64,000 nt of DNA from contig NZ_PGGN01000001.1 in NCBI RefSeq assembly GCF_003010935.1, positions 1,364,001-1,428,000 of the forward strand. Reading direction: 5' to 3'. Within the stretch, counting starts at the first letter, position 1, and each line of letters starts with the position of its first letter. The DNA is from Phyllobacterium endophyticum. Lineage in GTDB: Bacteria; Pseudomonadota; Alphaproteobacteria; Rhizobiales; Rhizobiaceae. This document shows, piece by piece, positions 51,135 to 58,536 of this stretch. Both the position numbers and the translations under genes were made by a program. The notes beneath the pieces are model-generated. The model saw only the letters and a program-made list of their open reading frames with translations. It did no database searches and was not told the DNA's origin.

Positions 51135-52445
51135 ATGCTTTCAGATCAACTAACCAAGGCGATAATGCTTCCCACGAAGGGGCATTTCATTGGCATTGAC
51201 AGAAATAATCGTCTTTTTACCTTCGTTTTCGCGCTGTTCCCGGGTCTTTTGGCAAGCGGAACATCTGTAACGCTGGTCTGCGCCTTCATGTGGGCGCTCG
51301 TCTCGCTTGCGGCCAGGCGATTTGCCTTCAAGATGAACCGAACGGACAAGATTGTCGCCTTTTGTCTCACATTCTACGTGCTGGTGACCATCCTTTCGGT
51401 GCTGCTCCATCCCAACCCGGCAAAGGGTGGTGCTTTCATCCTCAAGATGATTCCGTTCCTCGCGATATGGGCAGTTCTGCCGAGGCTGCGTGTCAGCCTT
51501 CCCGGCCGATTGCTTCCGTTCCTGATTATAGGTGCTGGCGTGGGAATGATGGGTTCGCTCCTGTTCAGCATCGTTCAGACAACGGTCCTGTCCGCCAGAG
51601 CCGAGGGCGGTGCGGGAAACGCTGCTGTATTCGGGTTGTTTGCAGTGCTGTTCGGCAGCATTTCGCTACTCAATGCTCATTCCGAAAGTAAGATCGAGCG
51701 CTTCATCGCGATCGCCGGCTTTGCCTGCGGGCTGGTCTGCGCCTTCCTGTCAGCGACACGCTCCGCATGGCTGGTCATGCCGGTTCACTTTGTGATTCTG
51801 TACTGGTACTTGCGCGGCCAAACACTGCCAACGGTTACAAACGCAGCAAAAGTCGTTGGAACTGTGCTGATCGTCGGCATCGTCGCCGTAGGAGCAATCA
51901 AGGTCACCGAGCGCTTCCACGCACTCGAAAACGATATCGTTCAACTTGATCATCAGCCGGACGATATAAGTTCCCTCAACGCTCGTCTGATGCTCTGGTC
52001 GGCCGCCCGGCAGGCACTTCTGGCTTCGCCGTTTATTGGCCATGGCCCGCAAAATCGAATGACGCTGGTCAATGAGATCCTGGACTTGCCCCCTGAGAAG
52101 CAGATGACCTTCACGCATGTTCACAACGGCTTTTTGAATGCCGCCGTTGATGCGGGATTATTGGGCGTGCTTGCAGTGCTTGCGCTCCTTGCGGCTCCGG
52201 TGGTCGCCGCGCGAAGAAAAGAACCGGGGCCAGGGCGCGATCTCGCAACGGCTATTTCCCTCTTGCTGGTAAGCAGTTATGTGATCACAGGCATGTTCGG
52301 TATTATGTTTGGTCACGATGCAACGGACGCAGTCTTCATTTACCTGACTATCATGATCTGTTGGATATCTGGAACTTCGCCCTACCTGTCCATACCTGAA
52401 GTTGCGGCTCGGGCTGAAGCGGACAAGCAGGCTTTGATCGCCTGA
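51135..52445 (+). CDS. O-antigen ligase/polymerase-like membrane protein
   Basis: The 436-residue protein has about ten to twelve hydrophobic segments and the Wzy_C/WaaL signature: a periplasmic loop (about 260-330) with NARLMLWSAARQALLASPFIGHG in part, followed by FTHVHNGFLNAAVDAGLLGVL, quoted in part as HVHNGFLNAAVDAGLLG. Such proteins ligate O-antigen to lipid A-core or polymerise exopolysaccharide repeat units. GGAAA precedes the ATG. It diverges from mutY (86 bp) and precedes the epimerase gene by 49 bp on the same strand. Confidence 0.85.
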   Translation: MLSDQLTKAIMLPTKGHFIGIDRNNRLFTFVFALFPGLLASGTSVTLVCAFMWALVSLAARRFAFKMNRTDKIVAFCLTFYVLVTILSVLLHPNPAKGGAFILKMIPFLAIWAVLPRLRVSLPGRLLPFLIIGAGVGMMGSLLFSIVQTTVLSARAEGGAGNAAVFGLFAVLFGSISLLNAHSESKIERFIAIAGFACGLVCAFLSATRSAWLVMPVHFVILYWYLRGQTLPTVTNAAKVVGTVLIVGIVAVGAIKVTERFHALENDIVQLDHQPDDISSLNARLMLWSAARQALLASPFIGHGPQNRMTLVNEILDLPPEKQMTFTHVHNGFLNAAVDAGLLGVLAVLALLAAPVVAARRKEPGPGRDLATAISLLLVSSYVITGMFGIMFGHDATDAVFIYLTIMICWISGTSPYLSIPEVAARAEADKQALIA

Positions 52446-52494
52446 AGATAGAAATGCCGTTGGCAAGATGAATTTTGGATGATGTGGCTGGTTT

Positions 52495-53469
52495 ATGAAA
52501 GCTATTGTTACTGGAGCAGCGGGTTTTATCGGTTTTCATGTCGCGAAGCGGCTTGCGAGCGAAGGCTTCGACGTGATTGCGGTCGACAATCTCAATGATT
52601 ATTATCCCGTGGCACTTAAGGAGGCTCGACTTTCAGCGCTGACCGGTGACGCCAACGTGCAGTTCCATAGGGCAAACATTGCCGATCCGGAGCAACTTTC
52701 CGACGCGATCGAACATGGCGCCGATGCTGATGTTATCGTTCATCTGGCAGCACAGGCGGGCGTGCGTTATTCAGTTGAAAACCCGGCAGCCTATGTCGAC
52801 GCCAACGTGCATGGTCAGGTGGCGATTTTCGAACGGGCGCTGAAGATGCGGAAGCGGCCGCCCGTTGTCTATGCCAGTTCCTCATCGGTCTATGGTGCCA
52901 ACAAGAAGGTGCCCTTCAGCGAAAGCGACCCCGTGGATCATCCGGTGTCGGTCTATGCCGCAACCAAGCGCTCGGCCGAGCTTCTTGCTCATTCTTACCG
53001 CCATGTTCACAATTTGGCCTCGACAGGGCTGCGTTTCTTCACGGTCTACGGACCCTACGGCCGTCCGGATATGGCTCCATGGCTTTTTACAGACGCCATT
53101 TTCCAAGGTGAGCCGATCAAGGTCTACAATCACGGCGACATGCAGCGTGATTTCACGTTCATCGATGACATTGTGGACGGGGTATTTGGTGCCGTGAATC
53201 GTATCCTCACCAATCCCGGAGGAACAGCGCCGATCTACAATCTCGGCAACAATAAGCCCGTCGCCCTGATGCGCTTTATCGAGATCATCGAAGAAGCCTG
53301 TGGTCGCAGTGCCATCAAGCGATTTGAACCCATGCCGCCCGCTGACGTAAAATGTACCTATGCAGACATCGATCTGGCTGCTCGTGATCTCGGTTTTTCG
53401 CCTTCTACTGCGCTTGAAGAAGGTATCCCTTTGTTTGTTGAATGGTTCCGCGGGTATAATGGCCGTTGA
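52495..53469 (+). CDS. NAD-dependent epimerase, UDP-glucuronate 4-epimerase-like
   Basis: The 324-residue extended short-chain dehydrogenase has the Rossmann motif VTGAAGFIGFHVAKRL (residues 5-20), NLNDYYPVALKEARL, VIHL-type AQAGVRYSVENPAAYVDANV in part, the catalytic Tyr-x3-Lys in SVYAATKRSAELLAH, and RFFTVYGPYGRPDMA. The NDYYDVxLKxARL element is typical of LpsL/Cap1J UDP-glucuronate 4-epimerases, which make UDP-galacturonate for lipopolysaccharide or capsule. Context with the ligase-like gene supports a surface polysaccharide role. No membrane helix is seen at the N-terminus, so it is the soluble rhizobial form. Confidence 0.88.
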   Translation: MKAIVTGAAGFIGFHVAKRLASEGFDVIAVDNLNDYYPVALKEARLSALTGDANVQFHRANIADPEQLSDAIEHGADADVIVHLAAQAGVRYSVENPAAYVDANVHGQVAIFERALKMRKRPPVVYASSSSVYGANKKVPFSESDPVDHPVSVYAATKRSAELLAHSYRHVHNLASTGLRFFTVYGPYGRPDMAPWLFTDAIFQGEPIKVYNHGDMQRDFTFIDDIVDGVFGAVNRILTNPGGTAPIYNLGNNKPVALMRFIEIIEEACGRSAIKRFEPMPPADVKCTYADIDLAARDLGFSPSTALEEGIPLFVEWFRGYNGR

Positions 53470-53495
53470 CACTTCCCTTGAAGCAGGCGCGACGC

Positions 53496-53996
53496 ATGAG
53501 CGATGATCGCAGTAAAAAGGGCTTTCGCCCGCTTGCTGATCCGGCCGCTGGAATTCTTGACCCTGTGTTGCGCAAACGTGCAGGCATCACGATTGAGCTT
53601 GTCCAGGCTTGGGAAGAGGTTGTCGGGGAAGGACTGGGCACGCAATCAAGGCCGCTCAAGCTCATTTGGCCGCGCCGAGCGCATGAGGACGACCCGTTCC
53701 AGCCGGCAACGCTCGTGGTTGCCTGCCAGGGTTTCACAGCCATGAGGATCCAACATGAAACCGGCGAAATAATCAGCCGTGTGAACGCCTTTCTCGGTTT
53801 TGCAGCAGTCGGGCGGCTAAAGATCGAGCAAAAGCCGGTCGAACAACCTGTCGCGAAACGCCGAACGCTGCCGCCGGTCGATACAGCAACCGCCGAAAAG
53901 ATCAGTCGTTCGGTTGCTCCCATCGAGGATGACAGTCTGCGGGAGGCTCTGCAACGGCTCGGTCAAAGCGTCCACGCTGAAAAAATCAAGCGGTGA
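53496..53996 (+). CDS. dciA: DUF721 protein, DciA-type replicative helicase loader
   Basis: The 166-residue protein has the N-terminal DUF721 KH-like domain: AGITIELVQAWEEVVGEGLG, SRPLKLIWPRR, TLVVACQGFTAMRIQHETGE in part and INRVNAFLGF-like SRVNAFLGFAAVGRLKI. DciA proteins are the ancestral loaders of DnaB in bacteria without DnaC/DnaI. The C-terminal 60 residues are low-complexity and end in a basic tail. The frame is open 10 codons upstream; ATG at 53496 is chosen. The gene lies before dsbA and smc, a conserved alphaproteobacterial neighbourhood. Confidence 0.83.
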   Translation: MSDDRSKKGFRPLADPAAGILDPVLRKRAGITIELVQAWEEVVGEGLGTQSRPLKLIWPRRAHEDDPFQPATLVVACQGFTAMRIQHETGEIISRVNAFLGFAAVGRLKIEQKPVEQPVAKRRTLPPVDTATAEKISRSVAPIEDDSLREALQRLGQSVHAEKIKR

Positions 53997-54137
53997 ATCC
54001 TCAGGCAGCATGAAGTCATTGATGTTGCATCACGAAAAATTCAAAGACAGAACCCATAAGGTGCCTTAAAGAAACTGGCATCGGGCTATACGAGTCCCTT
54101 CGAATACCTTGGTCAATACCGGAGACAGGTGAAATCA

Positions 54138-54848
54138 ATGAGTGAATTGCTGACCCGCAGAAACCTTTTGGCGCTTGCTGCCGTATCAACAGCTGCCATC
54201 GCCTTGGCCGCTGGCACTGAGGCCCGGGCACAAGACACTGCACCTGCCGCCGCTCCTGAGCCGAATAAATCGGATGTAAAGGTCCCGCCTTCGGCGGGCA
54301 CGGTGGACCAGGCCAAGTTGCTTGCTCCTGGCACGTTGAAAGATATCGTCATGGGCAAGGCGGATGCGCCGATAACGATCATTGAATATGCATCGATGAC
54401 TTGTCCTCACTGCGCACATTTTTCGACGACCACGCTGCCAACGATCAAGGAAAAGTACATCGATACGGGCAAGGCCAAGCTTATCCTGCGCGAATTTCCC
54501 TTTGATCCGCGCGCGGCGGCTGCCTTCATGCTTGCGCGTTGCGCGCCTGAAGAGCGCTACTATCCCTTGGTAGAAGTCCTCTTCAAACAGCAGGAACAGT
54601 GGGCCGGGGCCGCCAACGCAGAAGAACCTTTGCTGCAAATCTCCAAATTGGCCGGTTTTACACAGGAGTCCTTCAAGGCTTGCTTGACGAACCAAAAACT
54701 TCTGGATGATGTGAATGCTGTACGTGAGCGCGGCGCAAATGAATTTGGAGTGAATTCCACTCCGACTTTCTTCATCAATGGAGCAAGGTACTCGGGAGCC
54801 CTTTCGGTTGACGAAATGTCAGCGATTATCGACGGACTGCTTAAGTAA
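54138..54848 (+). CDS. DsbA-family thioredoxin-like thiol oxidoreductase
   Basis: The 236-residue protein has an export signal with a twin-arginine-like LLTRRNLLALAA followed by a hydrophobic stretch to about residue 32, an Ala/Pro-rich linker, and a DsbA fold with the CPHC active site (C89-C92, in ASMTCPHCAHF) and the cis-Pro loop NSTPTFFINGARY. It probably forms or isomerises disulfides in the periplasm. The GTG at 54129 is in frame, but ATG at 54138 has AGGTGA at usual spacing. It belongs to the dciA-dsbA-smc block; its TAA begins a long inverted repeat. Confidence 0.9.
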   Translation: MSELLTRRNLLALAAVSTAAIALAAGTEARAQDTAPAAAPEPNKSDVKVPPSAGTVDQAKLLAPGTLKDIVMGKADAPITIIEYASMTCPHCAHFSTTTLPTIKEKYIDTGKAKLILREFPFDPRAAAAFMLARCAPEERYYPLVEVLFKQQEQWAGAANAEEPLLQISKLAGFTQESFKACLTNQKLLDDVNAVRERGANEFGVNSTPTFFINGARYSGALSVDEMSAIIDGLLK

Positions 54849-54908
54849 CCGCCATCGGATTTCCGGGGGGCGCCTTGTCGTGTCCGCCCCGTCATGTGGG
54901 ATGGCGGT
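54848..54908 (+). promoter_or_regulatory. Two-tier inverted repeat between dsbA and smc
   Basis: An outer perfect 9-bp repeat (ACCGCCATC at 54848-54856, GATGGCGGT at 54900-54908) encloses an inner 6-bp repeat (GGGGCG at 54867-54872, CGCCCC at 54885-54890). It spans nearly the whole gap and leaves the smc RBS (GAAAGGG) free. It may attenuate or punctuate transcription before smc. Confidence 0.5.
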
Positions 54909-54929
54909 GTTTGATGGAAAGGGCATCTG

Positions 54930-57900
54930 ATGCGCTTCACCAAACTTCGCCTCCTCGGCTTCAAGTCCTTTGTTGAGCCTGCCGAGTTTGTCATCGAAAG
55001 CGGCCTGACCGGCGTTGTGGGTCCTAACGGCTGCGGCAAATCCAACCTTGTAGAAGCATTGCGCTGGGTAATGGGCGAAAGCTCGTACAAGAACATGCGC
55101 GCTTCCGGAATGGACGATGTCATCTTCTCCGGGTCAGGCACTCGGCCCTCTCGCAACACTGCGGAAGTCACGCTCTTTCTCGACAACCAGGACCGAAGTG
55201 CGCCCTCGGCGTTCAACAACGCGGATGAGCTCCAAGTTTCGCGGCGCATAGAGCGCGAGTCAGGGTCGGTCTATCGTATCAACGGCAAGGATGCGCGGGC
55301 CAAGGACGTGCAATTGCTGTTCGCAGATCAGTCGACGGGCGCACGTTCGCCGTCGATGGTGGGCCAGGGGCGCATTGGCGAACTTATCCAGGCAAAACCT
55401 CAGGCCCGCAGGGCCTTGCTTGAGGAGGCAGCAGGCATATCCGGCCTGCATACCCGCCGCCACGAGGCCGAACTGCGATTGCGTGCAGCGGAGCAGAATC
55501 TCGAACGGCTCGAGGACGTCGTAGGCGAACTTGAGACGCAGATCGAAAGCCTGAAGCGCCAATCGCGCCAGGCAAACCGTTTCAAGAGCCTGTCCGCCGA
55601 TATCCGCCGATCGGAAGCAATCCTTCTGCACCTCAAGTGGTCCGTCGCCAAGGTACAGGAAGGCGAAGCGCAGTCGATCCTTTCTGTAGCTACATCCGGT
55701 GTTGGGGACCAGGCGCAAAGGCAGATGAATGCCGCCAAGGAGCAGGCGGTTGGCGCCCACAAATTGCCCGATCTACGTGAAGCGGAAGCCAAGGCCGCTG
55801 CCATAGTCCAGAGATTGACCATTGCTCGCTCACAGTTGAACGAGGAGGCTGAACGTGTTCGCGCCCGGCAGAGCGAACTGGAAAAACGCCTGCTTCAGTT
55901 CACTGCCGACATCGCACGTGAAGAGCAGATGGTGCGCGACAATGCCGATGTTCTTGCACGTCTTGAGGCGGAGGAACGGTCGCTCATCCAAGAAAACGCC
56001 AACGCGGGTGCTCGCGAAATAGAAACACGGGCTGAATTCGAGCGGGCCGATGCGAAGTTGAGGGAAAGCGAAACCGCCCTGGCTAAGGTAACTGCCGAGC
56101 GGGCAGAGGCGTCCGCCGAACGTGCGCAGGTCGAGCGGAATTTGCGAGAGAGTGTAGAGCGGCGCGACCGCTTGATGCGCCAATTGAGCGATGTGGATCG
56201 CGATCTGTCGGCTGTCGCAGCGCAGATCGCCGCGCTGGCTGATCCAGCCGAAAAGCAAGCCGTGGTAGACACGGCGGAAGCTGCGCTTGAGCAGGCAGAA
56301 GACTCCGCGCTCGCGGCTGAAGCAGCCGTGGAGACCGCCCGCCGGTTCGAGGCAGAACTACGCCAGCCGCTCCAGGATGCGAGGAGCAATCTTGGCCGCA
56401 TCGAGACGGAAGCGAATACGCTTGCCAGGATGATCAATATTGGCGGATCAGACCTTTTTCCGGCAGTAGTCGAGGCCTTGAAGGTCGATAAGGGTTACGA
56501 AATCGCGCTCGGTGCTGCCCTGGGGGAAGATCTTGATGCGCCGATCGACAAGAGCGCGCCGGTTTTTTGGGGTGAAATCGGCGATCCTGGACAGGACCCT
56601 GCTTTACCGGCAGGGCTACGGTCCCTCGCGGAATTCGTCCGCGCGCCGCGTCAACTGGCACGCCGTCTCGCGCAGATCGGCGTCGTGGGCGAAACGGAAG
56701 GCGCCCGGCTGCAATCTGACTTGAAACCGGGCCAGCGACTGGTCAGTCTGCACGGAGGGCTATGGCGTTGGGACGGTTATACGGCGAGCGCTGATGCTCC
56801 AACGCCGGCCGCGCAGCGCCTCGCCCAGAAGAACCGCCTCGCCGAGCTCGATTTCGAAGTTGTCGAGGCAACGAAGGCGTTGCGCGCTGCGGAAGCGGGG
56901 ATAGAGGCCGCCGAAGCAGGCGTGCGGCAAGCTGTTGAGGCGGAGCGGACTGCCCGCGATGGGTGGCGTGGCAGACAGCGTTCTGTGACTGATGCGCGTG
57001 AAGCGCTTGCCACTGCCGAACGCGCTGCGGGACAGTTGTCCAGCCGCCGTGCTGCGCTGGAAGAAGGCAAGGCACGTCTTGCAGAAAGCCTGGAGGAAGC
57101 TCAGGAGCAATTTGTCGAGGCGGAAACACGCCTGGCAGGCGCTGCCGACATCGAGGAGATCAATAACCGCCTCGCTAATCTGATGAGCGAGGTCGCGCTT
57201 GACCGCGCTGGGCTGGCGGAGGCGCGCGCCGTTTATGATGGTCTGCGCCGTGAGGCGGAAAATCGCACGCGCCGGCTCGAAGCCATCGGCGACGAGCGCA
57301 AGACTTGGGTGACCCGCGCCGACAATGCAGACCGCCAGATCAGATCGCTGAGCGAGAGGCGCCTGGAAGCGGAGCGTGAGGCCCAAAACCTCGCTGAGGC
57401 TCCTGACGAGCTTGCCGAACGCAACAGGAGGCTGCTTTCACAGCTGGCCGAGGCAGAGACGCTTCGCAGCGATGCTGCCGACAAGCTTGCCATTGCAGAG
57501 AACAGGCAGCGCGAGTTGGACCGTGCGGCGACTGAGGCGATCCAGGCTTTGGCAACCGCCCGCGAGGGCAGGGCCCGCGCTGAAGAACGGCTGGCCGCTG
57601 CGCAGGAGCGGCGCAAGGAAGCCGAAACTCGTATTGTCGAGGCGCTGAATTGCGCGCCGCATGAGGCGATGAAGCTGACTGGGCTGGGACCGGATGACCC
57701 CGTGCCGGATGTCGACGCCATCGAACGCAACCTTGAACGGCTGAAGCTGGAACGCGAGCGCCTTGGCGCTGTCAACCTTCGTGCCGAAGAGGAGCAGGAA
57801 GAGCTATCGGCTCGTCTGGAGGCGATCATCAGCGAACGTGAGGATATCATCGAGGCGGTCAAGAAATTGCGCCAGGCTATCCAGAGCTTGAACCGCGAGG

Positions 57901-58388
57901 GACGCGAGCGGCTGCTGGCTGCTTTTGAAGTGGTCAATGTCCAGTTCCAGCGTCTGTTTACGCATCTTTTTGGCGGCGGTACCGCGGAATTGCAGTTGAT
58001 CGAATCCGACGATCCGCTGGAAGCGGGCCTCGAAATTCTTGCCCGACCGCCCGGCAAGAAACCCCAGACCATGACGCTTCTTTCAGGCGGCGAACAGGCC
58101 TTGACTGCAATGGCGCTGATCTTTGCGGTGTTCCTGACCAATCCGGCTCCCATTTGCGTCCTCGACGAAGTGGATGCACCGCTCGATGATCACAATGTCG
58201 AGCGGTTCTGCAATCTTATGGATGAAATGGCCGCCTCCACGGATACCCGGTTCGTCGTCATAACCCATAATCCTATCACCATGGCCCGGATGAACCGGCT
58301 GTTTGGCGTGACCATGGCCGAACAAGGCGTGAGCCAGCTGGTGTCTGTCGATTTGCAGACGGCAGAGCAATTGCGTGAGGCGAGCTGA
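54930..58388 (+). CDS. smc: Chromosome segregation protein SMC
   Basis: The 1152-residue ATPase organises and compacts chromosomal DNA with ScpA and ScpB. It has the Walker A GPNGCGKS (31-38) in the head, coiled coil from about 170 to 500, a globular hinge (about 505-625, with DLFPAVVEALKVDKGYEIAL in part), return coiled coil to about 1000, the ABC signature TLLSGGEQALTAMAL near 1050 and Walker B ICVLDEVDAPLDD. The Ala/Glu/Arg-rich coiled coils explain the many long spurious frames on both strands here. GAAAGGG precedes the ATG; an intrinsic terminator follows. Confidence 0.97.
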   Translation: MRFTKLRLLGFKSFVEPAEFVIESGLTGVVGPNGCGKSNLVEALRWVMGESSYKNMRASGMDDVIFSGSGTRPSRNTAEVTLFLDNQDRSAPSAFNNADELQVSRRIERESGSVYRINGKDARAKDVQLLFADQSTGARSPSMVGQGRIGELIQAKPQARRALLEEAAGISGLHTRRHEAELRLRAAEQNLERLEDVVGELETQIESLKRQSRQANRFKSLSADIRRSEAILLHLKWSVAKVQEGEAQSILSVATSGVGDQAQRQMNAAKEQAVGAHKLPDLREAEAKAAAIVQRLTIARSQLNEEAERVRARQSELEKRLLQFTADIAREEQMVRDNADVLARLEAEERSLIQENANAGAREIETRAEFERADAKLRESETALAKVTAERAEASAERAQVERNLRESVERRDRLMRQLSDVDRDLSAVAAQIAALADPAEKQAVVDTAEAALEQAEDSALAAEAAVETARRFEAELRQPLQDARSNLGRIETEANTLARMINIGGSDLFPAVVEALKVDKGYEIALGAALGEDLDAPIDKSAPVFWGEIGDPGQDPALPAGLRSLAEFVRAPRQLARRLAQIGVVGETEGARLQSDLKPGQRLVSLHGGLWRWDGYTASADAPTPAAQRLAQKNRLAELDFEVVEATKALRAAEAGIEAAEAGVRQAVEAERTARDGWRGRQRSVTDAREALATAERAAGQLSSRRAALEEGKARLAESLEEAQEQFVEAETRLAGAADIEEINNRLANLMSEVALDRAGLAEARAVYDGLRREAENRTRRLEAIGDERKTWVTRADNADRQIRSLSERRLEAEREAQNLAEAPDELAERNRRLLSQLAEAETLRSDAADKLAIAENRQRELDRAATEAIQALATAREGRARAEERLAAAQERRKEAETRIVEALNCAPHEAMKLTGLGPDDPVPDVDAIERNLERLKLERERLGAVNLRAEEEQEELSARLEAIISEREDIIEAVKKLRQAIQSLNREGRERLLAAFEVVNVQFQRLFTHLFGGGTAELQLIESDDPLEAGLEILARPPGKKPQTMTLLSGGEQALTAMALIFAVFLTNPAPICVLDEVDAPLDDHNVERFCNLMDEMAASTDTRFVVITHNPITMARMNRLFGVTMAEQGVSQLVSVDLQTAEQLREAS

Positions 58389-58450
58389 TCCTTCGGCAAA
58401 TGACAAAGGATTTCAACACTTAACGCTGATTTACCCTATTAATCGATTTG

Positions 58451-58472
58451 AATGCTGCATTGCAGCATTTTT
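58451..58472 (+). terminator. Rho-independent terminator after smc
   Basis: AATGCTGC and GCAGCATT form a perfect 8-bp stem with a 3-nt loop, ending in TTTTT. An outer ATCGA/TCGAT pair (58442-58446, 58472-58476) can extend it. It lies 63 bp after the smc stop. Confidence 0.78.
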
Positions 58473-58536
58473 CGATGGTGCTTGACGAATTCATCGCGTA
58501 GACCTCTCTTGTGCTTTGGCGGCAGGGAGGCTGCAG

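Noticed and set aside
55260..57400. Long open frames antisense to smc
   Set aside because: They arise from the Ala/Glu/Arg-rich coiled-coil codons of smc and have no recognisable domains.
58481..58509. CTTGAC followed by CTCTCT as a promoter for ppdK
   Set aside because: The -35 is good but the -10 has little resemblance to known elements.
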